From contig JBCCFX010000179.1 of assembly GCA_039029515.1 (NCBI GenBank), positions 1-8,211 on the forward strand: a stretch of 8,211 nt of DNA. Reading direction: 5' to 3'. The notes under the pieces are model-generated. The model saw only the letters and a list, made by a program, of their open reading frames with translations, was not told the origin of the DNA and did not search any database. Position numbers and translations under genes: made by a program. Shown in pieces: positions 1 to 5,155 of this stretch; positions within the stretch are counted from its first letter, which is position 1, and every line of letters starts with the position of its first letter. This DNA is from JBCCFX01 sp039029515. Lineage in GTDB: Bacteria; Planctomycetota; Phycisphaerae; Phycisphaerales; SM1A02.

Positions 1-864
1 AGCGTCTGGTCTCCACCCTACTTTGTCGGCAAGCACTACGAGAGCCATCTGACGCTCGACGCCTGGCAGTCATTACTTGCCGAGACGATTCAGCTCCACG
101 TCGACATTCTCCGCCCCGGCGCTTTTCTCGCGATCAACATCGCGGACATCCTGTGCTTCGCGGATGAGTCGATGCCGCGCATTCAGCTGCCGAATGTCAG
201 CAAGCATCGATCGCCGGTGACGCGCGAGATGGTGCTCGATGCGCGCGCCACCCATCCTGATCTGAATCGGCATCAACTTGCGGAACTGCTCGGATGCAGT
301 GAACAGACGATTGATCGGCGCCTTAACGGCAACAACATTCGCGGCGGGAAGTACGCCACACAGACACGGTGCCGAACCGTCGCGGGCATGATCGAATCCT
401 TTGGTCTCGATGCTGGGTTGTATCTGTACGACCGTCGCATCTGGGTGAAAGATCCCGCGTGGGCGAATTCACACTGGCACGCGAGTTCGTATCGCGCCGT
501 CGATGAGTTCGAGTACATTCTGATGCTCTGGAAGCCAGGCGAAACCACGGTGGACCGGGAACGCCTGACGCGCGATGAGTGGTCAGCATGGGGATCGCGC
601 GCGGTGTGGTCATTTCCATCCGTCCGCGCCAACGATCAACACGCCGCACAGTTTCCGATCGAGCTTCCGCGCCGCCTCATTCGACTGCTGACCGATCCCG
701 GCGAAGTTGTGCTGGACTGTTTCATGGGCAGCGGCACGACTGCGCTCGCCGCAGTTGAACTCGATCGCCAGTTCATCGGCTGCGAACTGACACCCGAATA
801 TGTGAAGCTGGGACGCCAACGCGTCGCCGAGGCATTGGCGGCACGCGCAGGCTCGCCGTGCTGA
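1..864 (+). CDS. DNA methyltransferase, beta class (probably N4-cytosine), 5' truncated by window edge
   Basis: This is the C-terminal 287 residues of a SAM-dependent DNA methyltransferase; the frame is already open at base 1, so the start lies upstream. The catalytic motif SPPY (motif IV) is at visible residues 4-7. The SAM-binding motif FMGSGTT (motif I, in LDCFMGSGTT) is at 238-247, followed by an IGCEL strand near 258-262. Motif IV before motif I is the beta-class order, and SPPY rather than DPPY favours N4-cytosine methylation, though not conclusively. Between the motifs lies the expected target-recognition region. Here it holds a helix-turn-helix-like stretch (about 88-107, RHQLAELLGCSEQTIDRRL) followed by a basic Gly/Asn-rich segment, NNIRGGKY. 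The segment AAQFPIELPRRLI just before motif I is the usual lead-in strand and helix of these enzymes. No endonuclease gene follows; anything upstream is out of view. It could be a solitary methylase or half of a restriction-modification pair. Enzyme class is near certain; base specificity is an inference. Confidence 0.93.
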   Translation, partial: SVWSPPYFVGKHYESHLTLDAWQSLLAETIQLHVDILRPGAFLAINIADILCFADESMPRIQLPNVSKHRSPVTREMVLDARATHPDLNRHQLAELLGCSEQTIDRRLNGNNIRGGKYATQTRCRTVAGMIESFGLDAGLYLYDRRIWVKDPAWANSHWHASSYRAVDEFEYILMLWKPGETTVDRERLTRDEWSAWGSRAVWSFPSVRANDQHAAQFPIELPRRLIRLLTDPGEVVLDCFMGSGTTALAAVELDRQFIGCELTPEYVKLGRQRVAEALAARAGSPC

Positions 865-922
865 TCACCTGATTGACCAGATTGTGATTGACGCCCGTTC
901 TTCGAGATCGGTAAGGTGGAAT

Positions 923-934
923 CGAGTCGACTCG
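923..934. repeat. 12-base perfect palindrome CGAGTCGACTCG
   Basis: This perfect palindrome lies in the gap between the methyltransferase stop and the lipoprotein start, about 50 bases upstream of the chosen start codon. It could be an operator half-site pair, but a palindrome of this length rich in CG and TCGA can arise by chance in this base composition. No clear promoter elements could be placed around it. Confidence 0.25.
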
Positions 935-969
935 CAGAACATCGTGGGGACGATGTCGACAGCATCTGT

Positions 970-976
970 GGTGGGA
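970..976 (+). promoter_or_regulatory. Ribosome binding site deciding the lipoprotein start
   Basis: The purine-rich GGTGGGA ends 8 bases before the ATG at 985 and 14 before the ATG at 991. It therefore favours 985. An in-frame upstream ATG at 916 would place 23 polar residues before the lipoprotein signal peptide and is rejected. Confidence 0.5.
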
Positions 977-984
977 TCAACAAC

Positions 985-1848
985 ATGACAATGCGAATTG
1001 GTGTGGCGCTCGCAGCGATCCTGGTGCTCAGCGCGCTGACCGGCTGTGAAACGCGGACGCGACGACAGATCGTCGAGGCGTCTCTCGATACGATTCTGCT
1101 GACGCAACTCGAAGAAAAGCCGTGGTATGAGACCAGCGGCAATCGGCGCGTCAACGATGCAAGTTGCGAGATCGCGAAACTGGTCACGAAGTACGAGAAC
1201 GTGGCCAGTATGGATGCGACGAAATTGGATGCGGTTCGACTCGTCCTGCCGGACTTCCGAAGCTCGCCCACGACCACTGACATCGATGGCGTGCCGATGC
1301 TGGTATGGGGCGATCGGCCAATTCAAGGATACGATGCGCAGCGCACGCTGATTCGCAATCAGATCGGCTACAACCTGCTCGCCCACATTCGTGCGTACCA
1401 TGAGTCCATCTACGATGACCTCTATGAAGGCGTCGCGACCTCCGAAACGCTCGTTGACTGGTCAGTGCTCGCGCTCAGCGCTGCAGGCAGCTTCGCCTCC
1501 GGCGGCGCTTCACAGGTGTATTCCGGCATCGCTGGAGGCCTGACCGGCGCACGTGCGGCTGCCACCAACAATTTCCTGAACGATCTCAGCAAGTTTCAAG
1601 TGATGCTGGAGATGGAAGCACTTCGCGCTGATACACGCGCGGACATCCTGCGTCGCATGAGTCTGCCTGATTCCGAGTACCCGCTCGTCCGGATGGCGAA
1701 GGACATGCAGGATCTCCTCGAAGACGGTTCGATTCGTCACGCGGTCACCCAGACTGCGCGGCAATCGGTGTCCAAACTCACCGAAGCGATTGAACGCGAA
1801 CAACGATCACTCGATGCGCTGCAGGGCATCGCGGTACCGCGGCAATAG
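985..1848 (+). CDS. Lipoprotein of unknown function
   Basis: A 287-residue protein with a clear type II signal peptide: MTMR, a hydrophobic core, then the lipobox LTGC with the acylated cysteine at residue 21. It should be anchored to a membrane facing the periplasm. The mature part is mostly polar and probably helical. An Ala/Gly/Ser-rich stretch near residues 152-182 (SVLALSAAGSFASGG, then GIAGGLTGARAAATNNFL) is too small-residue-rich for a confident membrane helix. After it comes a helix with many Arg and Glu (MEALRADTRADILRRM), and the C terminus looks like a short coiled coil (LTEAIEREQRSLDAL). The pattern of a Gly/Ala-rich segment followed by an RADTRADIL-like helix recalls an unnamed group of bacterial lipoproteins I have seen, but I cannot name a family. 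It converges on the DUF4112 gene, leaving a gap of only 14 bases. Gene reality and lipidation are well supported; function is not. Confidence 0.85.
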   Translation: MTMRIGVALAAILVLSALTGCETRTRRQIVEASLDTILLTQLEEKPWYETSGNRRVNDASCEIAKLVTKYENVASMDATKLDAVRLVLPDFRSSPTTTDIDGVPMLVWGDRPIQGYDAQRTLIRNQIGYNLLAHIRAYHESIYDDLYEGVATSETLVDWSVLALSAAGSFASGGASQVYSGIAGGLTGARAAATNNFLNDLSKFQVMLEMEALRADTRADILRRMSLPDSEYPLVRMAKDMQDLLEDGSIRHAVTQTARQSVSKLTEAIEREQRSLDALQGIAVPRQ

Positions 1849-1862
1849 ATTACGCGTCGACG

Positions 1863-2204
1863 CTACGACTTCGCAGCCTTGCGCTGTAACAGTTGAATGT
1901 TTCGATCGTTCGCCTTGAACCACGTATCCGTGATGAGATCGACGCCGGGAATCAGACCCAGCAGGAAGTCGATCACGATGTTGAACGTCATGCGCAACAG
2001 CGTCCAGAATCCGACCTTCATCCGAACGCCTTCAGCGAGCAGTAGAAGCGACAAGCCGCACGTGATCACATCGCCGGCCACCGGCAGCGCGCCGATGATC
2101 GGATCCCAGCCGAACCGAATATTCGTGCCGGGGAGGCGGTACGTGCTGTCCAATGATCGCGCGAGCTTGATCGCCCATGACGACGGTCTGCGTGATGAAT
2201 CCAT
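1863..2204 (-). CDS. DUF4112 family membrane protein
   Basis: A 113-residue protein matching DUF4112 (Pfam PF13430) along its length. In order it shows LPGTNIRFGWDP (residues 24-35), GALPVAGD (38-45), a hydrophobic helix (CGLSLLLLAEGV, about 49-60), a second hydrophobic stretch (NIVIDFLLGLIPGVDL, about 75-90) and the terminal signature WFKANDRN (95-102). The family has small membrane proteins with repeated Pro-Gly-Asp turns; its biochemical role is unknown. I take the ATG at 2204; an in-frame GTG at 2213 adds three residues (MSG) and cannot be excluded because no strong Shine-Dalgarno site separates the two. It lies 36 bases downstream of the HExxH gene on the same strand, so co-transcription is likely. 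Confidence 0.9.
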   Translation of the reverse strand: MDSSRRPSSWAIKLARSLDSTYRLPGTNIRFGWDPIIGALPVAGDVITCGLSLLLLAEGVRMKVGFWTLLRMTFNIVIDFLLGLIPGVDLITDTWFKANDRNIQLLQRKAAKS

Positions 2205-2240
2205 ACCACTCACATTGCTCTCGAAACGTGATTTGGAAAG

Positions 2241-3053
2241 TCACTCATGTTCTTGCAGACCCGGATGAATCCAAGGGCCGCTCTTCTCAGGCAATGTACG
2301 ACAGTCCCGTATGGCGTGCAGCCCACTATCGTTCGTTCGGCCGAGGTACCGGAGCGATGGCTTAAAGTACTTCCCGACATCGCCTCGCACCATACGACTC
2401 CATCCGGGACTTGCATCGTCGTGCAACCAGGCAAGCACCGCGAGCGCGTAGCCGTACATGGGAATTGACATGTACTCGGGACGCACCACATCTGTCCCCG
2501 GCCATGTGCTGTAGTCTGATTGCCATTCACGCGGGCTTGCAGCTCGGATCACCCCGAACCCAAAGTACACGGTCGTAAGGTCTGTGAGGAGTTCTTCACA
2601 GAACAGCGTGTCGGCTTCGATTCGACCTTCGCCACGCAAGCAGAAGTGAGCCACTTCATGTGAGAGCGTGCCAATCAACCCCAGCGTATCGATGAGCTCC
2701 GCGCGCGAAATGTGAATCGTGTATCCCTGCGCATGCTCCTCATAGAGACCTGCCGGCGCGGTCGGCACGGCAAGCCCGTCGTCGTTCACCAGATGGAGCG
2801 GCGGTGCATCGTCGATCTCCTGCAGGAGAATGTGAGCACGATCAACCCCCATGAGCGCGCACACTGACTGGAAGATGCTCTCAATTGAGCGTCGCCCCGT
2901 GACGTCATCCACAGGGAACGTGTCGTTGTTGGGGGCCACGATCTTGTGCGCGAAGAACTGATCGTCACCGAATTGCCTAGCAAGCCAAACAAGGGCTTCC
3001 TCGATCCACACTCGAGTCGGTGTATCAACGGGGCACTTTGGCTGACGGAACAT
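2241..3053 (-). CDS. Putative cytosolic zinc metallopeptidase-like protein (HExxH)
   Basis: A 270-residue protein without signal peptide or membrane helix. Its key feature is HEVAH at residues 132-136, the zinc-binding and catalytic HExxH motif, inside a helix (LIGTLSHEVAHFCLRGEGR). It is followed by EELLTDLTTVYFGFGV (153-168), where E154 or E153 could be the third zinc ligand and D158 a structural partner, as in gluzincin-type enzymes. I recall bacterial proteins of unknown function with the same layout (HExxH, then E..LTDL and a GFGV/GLG turn), but no assigned substrate. Further conserved-looking blocks are MYGYALAVLAWL (199-210) and a C-terminal YFKPSLRYL. The ATG at 3053 has a good ribosome site (GAGG, 9 bases upstream). 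It sits between the Pmp3-like gene (24-base gap) and the DUF4112 gene (36-base gap), which suggests one operon. Metal binding is likely; peptidase activity is an inference. Confidence 0.82.
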   Translation of the reverse strand: MFRQPKCPVDTPTRVWIEEALVWLARQFGDDQFFAHKIVAPNNDTFPVDDVTGRRSIESIFQSVCALMGVDRAHILLQEIDDAPPLHLVNDDGLAVPTAPAGLYEEHAQGYTIHISRAELIDTLGLIGTLSHEVAHFCLRGEGRIEADTLFCEELLTDLTTVYFGFGVIRAASPREWQSDYSTWPGTDVVRPEYMSIPMYGYALAVLAWLHDDASPGWSRMVRGDVGKYFKPSLRYLGRTNDSGLHAIRDCRTLPEKSGPWIHPGLQEHE

Positions 3054-3077
3054 GAATCAGCACCTCGAATCGCTGCC

Positions 3078-3239
3078 CTACTTCTTCACAATCAGCCAGA
3101 TCGCGTGAATGATGCCAGGCAAGCCGAACAGCAGCGTGAGCAGAATGTTCAGCCAGAAGTGTCCGGTGAGACCAACCTTCAGGAAGGCAGCAACCGGCGG
3201 AAGGAAGATGGCGAGGATGATCAGCACGATGGTTGGCAT
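3078..3239 (-). CDS. Pmp3/YqaE (UPF0057) family small membrane protein
   Basis: A 53-residue, very hydrophobic protein with two membrane helices, about residues 3-21 and 27-50. It carries the family hallmarks: IILAIFLPPVAAFLKVG, then FWLNILLTLLFGLPGIIHA. Length and motif order match the Pmp3/YqaE family, whose members are small stress-associated membrane proteins (yeast Pmp3 affects membrane potential and salt tolerance). Upstream in-frame methionines would add a polar Pro-rich leader that is foreign to the family, so the ATG at 3239 is the start, although no clear Shine-Dalgarno site precedes it. It appears to head a three-gene minus-strand operon with the HExxH protein and the DUF4112 protein. 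Confidence 0.92.
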   Translation of the reverse strand: MPTIVLIILAIFLPPVAAFLKVGLTGHFWLNILLTLLFGLPGIIHAIWLIVKK

Positions 3240-3276
3240 GGGAGAACTCGGTTGAGGGTGTGGGTTGTTGGCTGAG

Positions 3277-3282
3277 ATTGTA
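3277..3282 (-). promoter_or_regulatory. Possible -10 element for the Pmp3-like operon
   Basis: On the minus strand this reads TACAAT, five of six matches to TATAAT, 37 bases upstream of the Pmp3-like start codon. No good -35 box lies at the usual spacing, so this is only a candidate. Confidence 0.25.
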
Positions 3283-3358
3283 CTCGTACGCATGAACACC
3301 GGTCGAACCGACGAAGGTGCAATCATGTGACACTGGCTGAATCCTGTCGTTCGAGCAT

Positions 3359-3364
3359 TAGAAT
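3359..3364 (+). promoter_or_regulatory. Possible -10 element for the zinc-ribbon protein gene
   Basis: TAGAAT matches the -10 consensus at five of six positions and lies 48 bases before the ATG at 3413. The -35 region is weak. If real, transcription would start around 3371, which disfavours the in-frame GTG at 3371 as the start codon unless the message is leaderless. Confidence 0.25.
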
Positions 3365-3412
3365 CAGCATGTGCGAGCCACATACCCGCGCCGAAAACTG
3401 GTTGCCACCTTC

Positions 3413-3739
3413 ATGCGCAAGCATGGGACTTTTGGCCAACGCATCACACACATCGTCGTCGTTCTCCTCATGACGTGCGGCACTGTTGTCGCATGGGTTG
3501 CGATTACACTCATCGCCAGAAGCAGCGAATGGAGTTTCTTCAGCCTCATCATTCCGATCGCCGCGGCGTACTGGTACGACTGGAGCGTTGATTCCACCGA
3601 GCGACAGCTCGCTCGCGAGAAGCGTTGTCTCCGCTGCGGTCACGACATGCGGCAGAAATCACCGGATGAGCGCGTGACGTGCCCAGAGTGTGGCTTGTGC
3701 TTTCGCTGGGTACGCGGCAAACGTCCGGACGGGCATTGA
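3413..3739 (+). CDS. Two-helix membrane protein with C-terminal zinc ribbon
   Basis: A 108-residue protein from this ATG. It has a short basic N terminus, two predicted membrane helices (IVVVLLMTCGTVVAWVAI and FFSLIIPIAAAYWY), a charged linker and a C-terminal four-cysteine zinc ribbon: CLRC (first cysteine about residue 72) and CPEC (about residue 90), the pairs spaced as CxxC-x14-CxxC. This ribbon, with GHDMR after the first pair, resembles a short cassette that I associate with many Phycisphaerae membrane proteins; the function is unknown. An in-frame GTG at 3371 would add 14 residues; neither start has a convincing ribosome site. The gene is divergent from the Pmp3-like gene and convergent with the gene at 3797-4108. 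Confidence 0.8.
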   Translation: MRKHGTFGQRITHIVVVLLMTCGTVVAWVAITLIARSSEWSFFSLIIPIAAAYWYDWSVDSTERQLAREKRCLRCGHDMRQKSPDERVTCPECGLCFRWVRGKRPDGH

Positions 3740-3758
3740 TCAGACGTGGCCGCTGGCG

Positions 3759-3775
3759 TGCGCTCACGGCTCGCA
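3759..3775 (-). repeat. Repeat copy 1: 17-mer core only
   Basis: Plus-strand TGCGCTCACGGCTCGCA, 15 of 17 identical to the core shared by copies 2 and 3. Similarity to copy 2 extends a few more bases (AACT). There is no heptanucleotide tract next to this copy. It lies 22 bases beyond the stop codon of the minus-strand membrane protein gene, in the gap between that gene and the convergent zinc-ribbon gene. Confidence 0.65.
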
Positions 3776-3796
3776 ACTAAAACACCATCCAGCAAT

Positions 3797-4108
3797 CTAG
3801 CGAACAGCAATGCGCTTTCCAATTATCGCGATCACACCGCCCAGAGCGCCGGCAATCAGCAAGAGCGCACCTGCAGGCATCATCAAGCGCCCGGCATGCT
3901 CCAGCCATCGCATCGGTCCAGTCGGCGAAGTGAAGCCGGCGTTAGGGCCATCAGGGAACGGAATTCCGCCGCCAAGCAGACCCGCGACAACGCCAAGCAA
4001 CAAAAGAGTCACCCCAAGCACCATCGCCACAACAGAAACAGCCATCAATCGCCTGAACATCTCAAGAGAGTGATCGGTGATATGCACGCTGGAATTGATC
4101 CCATCCAT
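3797..4108 (-). CDS. Small two-helix membrane protein of unknown function
   Basis: A 103-residue protein with two long hydrophobic segments, about residues 21-47 (MAVSVVAMVLGVTLLLLGVV and on) and 75-97 (LMMPAGALLLIAGALGGVIAII). They are joined by a polar Gly/Pro-rich loop, and the protein ends in a basic tail (GKRIAVR). No family is recognised. The start at 4108 is uncertain: an in-frame ATG at 4060 would still keep both helices, and neither has a clear ribosome site. With the longer start its 5' end overlaps the 3' end of the upstream lipoprotein frame by 64 bases. This would be unusual for two conserved genes, but is understandable if the lipoprotein tail is repeat-derived. Confidence 0.68.
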   Translation of the reverse strand: MDGINSSVHITDHSLEMFRRLMAVSVVAMVLGVTLLLLGVVAGLLGGGIPFPDGPNAGFTSPTGPMRWLEHAGRLMMPAGALLLIAGALGGVIAIIGKRIAVR

Positions 4109-4833
4109 CCAGAGCCAATGGTCCGATCGCTCGCGCTCCCGGCTCGCAACTCAGAGCCCAAAGCCCAAAGCCAAATCCTCAAAGCTTGTAAAGCAGGCGT
4201 GCCAGCCCGACTGACCGCCGAATCCTCTGGTCTCGTGATCGACCAACCGCTCATTTCACGCTGAAGAAGAAAGCGATCCACGCCAACGTCGATCACCCCA
4301 TTCCCTTGGTGATCCAGCTCGACAAACTGGATCGACTCGCTGATGGATGGCGAAAACCATGCGACACCTGCTGATTCCGGAATCCACGTGCCGCACCGAA
4401 ATCCACGGGTGAGTATGCCGTCAAAGTCGCCGGCGTGATCACGTTCTCTTGAATGCGGCAGACGATGCATCGAGTATGGCGTCGAGCCATCGCTGATGAC
4501 GATCACCAGCGGATCCAGAACAACGATGGTGAGCCGAACGGGAACGACATTCGGATCTGTCCCGCTGTACCAATGCCCGTGCGATCGCATCCATGATTCG
4601 GCGTCCGCGGTGACGTCACGCGAATCAACGATGTCGCCATCGTCGTTGACCCAGTCAAGCCACAGTTCTGCATCCATCGGTGTCGTGCGTGTGCTGTAGA
4701 AACCACGAGCCACGTGCTCACCGTCCCACCACGGATCATGGCCACGTGCTTCGATTGCCAAGCGATCAGTCTCTGGCAGGATGCCACAGCCAGTCAACAT
4801 GACGATGAGCACGAACGCAAAGATCCCGCGCAT
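4045..4833 (-). CDS. Acidic lipoprotein of unknown function with repeat-encoded tail
   Basis: A 262-residue protein starting MRGIFAFVLIVMLTGC, a short type II signal peptide with the acylated cysteine at residue 16. The mature protein is rich in Asp and Trp (DPWWDGEH; ELWLDWVNDDGDIVDSRD), with a hydrophobic strand pair LTIVVLDPLVIVI near 101-113 and probably beta structure (HQGNGVIDVGVDRFLL, about 175-190). No family is recognised. Residues from about 206 change in character (AGTPALQALRIWLWALGSELRAG). Positions 220-234 are encoded by the intergenic repeat copy at 4132-4175, so the last ~50 residues probably are not part of the ancestral protein. The open frame continues upstream of 4833 through a second repeat copy and the tRNA gene; that extension is rejected because the signal peptide marks the start. 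Expected location: membrane-anchored, facing the periplasm. Confidence 0.72.
   Translation of the reverse strand: MRGIFAFVLIVMLTGCGILPETDRLAIEARGHDPWWDGEHVARGFYSTRTTPMDAELWLDWVNDDGDIVDSRDVTADAESWMRSHGHWYSGTDPNVVPVRLTIVVLDPLVIVISDGSTPYSMHRLPHSRERDHAGDFDGILTRGFRCGTWIPESAGVAWFSPSISESIQFVELDHQGNGVIDVGVDRFLLQREMSGWSITRPEDSAVSRAGTPALQALRIWLWALGSELRAGSASDRTIGSGWMGSIPACISPITLLRCSGD
4132..4175 (-). repeat. Repeat copy 2: 17-mer core plus heptanucleotide tract
   Basis: The core CGCGCTCCCGGCTCGCA (4132-4148) is identical over 17 bases to copy 3. After six bases comes a tract of three 7-base units, 4155-4175, of the form AGCC(C/A)AA on the plus strand (TTTGGCT or TTTGGGCT-like on the minus strand). This copy lies inside the open frame of the acidic lipoprotein and encodes its residues 220-234. 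Confidence 0.75.
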
Positions 4834-4892
4834 GAAGCGACGTTCGTGTTTCGAGTACTCGCTCACGACCCACGACCCTTCACCCGGTCGCA

Positions 4893-4960
4893 CGCGCTCC
4901 CGGCTCGCACCACACTGCGCATAGCCAAAAGCCCATAGCCCATAGCCAACAGCCAAAAGC
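4893..4960 (-). repeat. Repeat copy 3: 17-mer core plus five-unit heptanucleotide tract
   Basis: The core is at 4893-4909, identical to copy 2. After 13 bases there are five consecutive 7-base units at 4923-4957 of the form AGCC(A/C)A(A/T/C), with a partial sixth unit to 4960. It lies directly downstream of the tRNA terminator on the minus strand, and upstream of the lipoprotein gene. The heptad tract overlaps the T-rich tail expected for the terminator. Confidence 0.8.
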
Positions 4961-4963
4961 AAA

Positions 4964-4985
4964 CGCCCCCGCTTTCGCGGGGGCG
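4964..4985 (-). terminator. Rho-independent terminator of the tRNA-Ala gene
   Basis: A perfect 9-bp stem (CGCCCCCGC at 4964-4972 with GCGGGGGCG at 4977-4985) closes a four-base loop, GAAA on the minus strand. Minus-strand sequence after the stem reads TTTGCTTTT, an interrupted U tract. It starts six bases past the 3' end of the tRNA. Confidence 0.82.
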
Positions 4986-4990
4986 AGTAG

Positions 4991-5063
<73 letters not shown>

Positions 5064-5074
5064 TGGGTTTCTCC

Positions 5075-5093
5075 CCGGCAATCACCCTGCCGG
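5075..5093 (-). other. Short hairpin in the tRNA leader
   Basis: CCGGCA (5075-5080) and TGCCGG (5088-5093) form a 6-bp stem with a 7-base loop, between the proposed tRNA promoter and the mature 5' end. It could be a processing element of the precursor. No U tract follows on either strand, so I do not call it a terminator. Confidence 0.3.
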
Positions 5094-5100
5094 ATCACGA

Positions 5101-5128
5101 AGAATACCAATCTCCACCCTCATGACAA
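5101..5128 (-). promoter_or_regulatory. Sigma-70-like promoter for tRNA-Ala
   Basis: On the minus strand TTGTCA (5128-5123, five of six to TTGACA) is followed after 16 bases by TATTCT (5106-5101, four of six to TATAAT). Transcription would begin near 5094, giving a leader of about 30 bases before the mature tRNA end at 5063. It lies in the 92-base gap after the peptidase stop codon. Confidence 0.45.
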
Positions 5129-5155
5129 GGCCAACGGCCTCGCCTTCGCCCATTC

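Noticed and set aside
865..1401. Minus-strand open frame of 178 codons
   Set aside because: Antisense to the lipoprotein at 985-1848, which has a clear signal peptide; the product shows no domain.
3746..4264. Plus-strand open frame of 172 codons
   Set aside because: It is polar, low in complexity and antisense to the two-helix membrane protein and to repeat copies 1 and 2. No ribosome site or domain.
4923..4960. Heptad tract as a CRISPR array
   Set aside because: Units are 7 bases with no spacers and no cas genes nearby.
5121..5142. AGGCC/GGCCT inverted repeat as a terminator of the S9 peptidase gene
   Set aside because: The stem is only 5 bp with a 3-base loop and no U tract; it overlaps the proposed tRNA -35 region.
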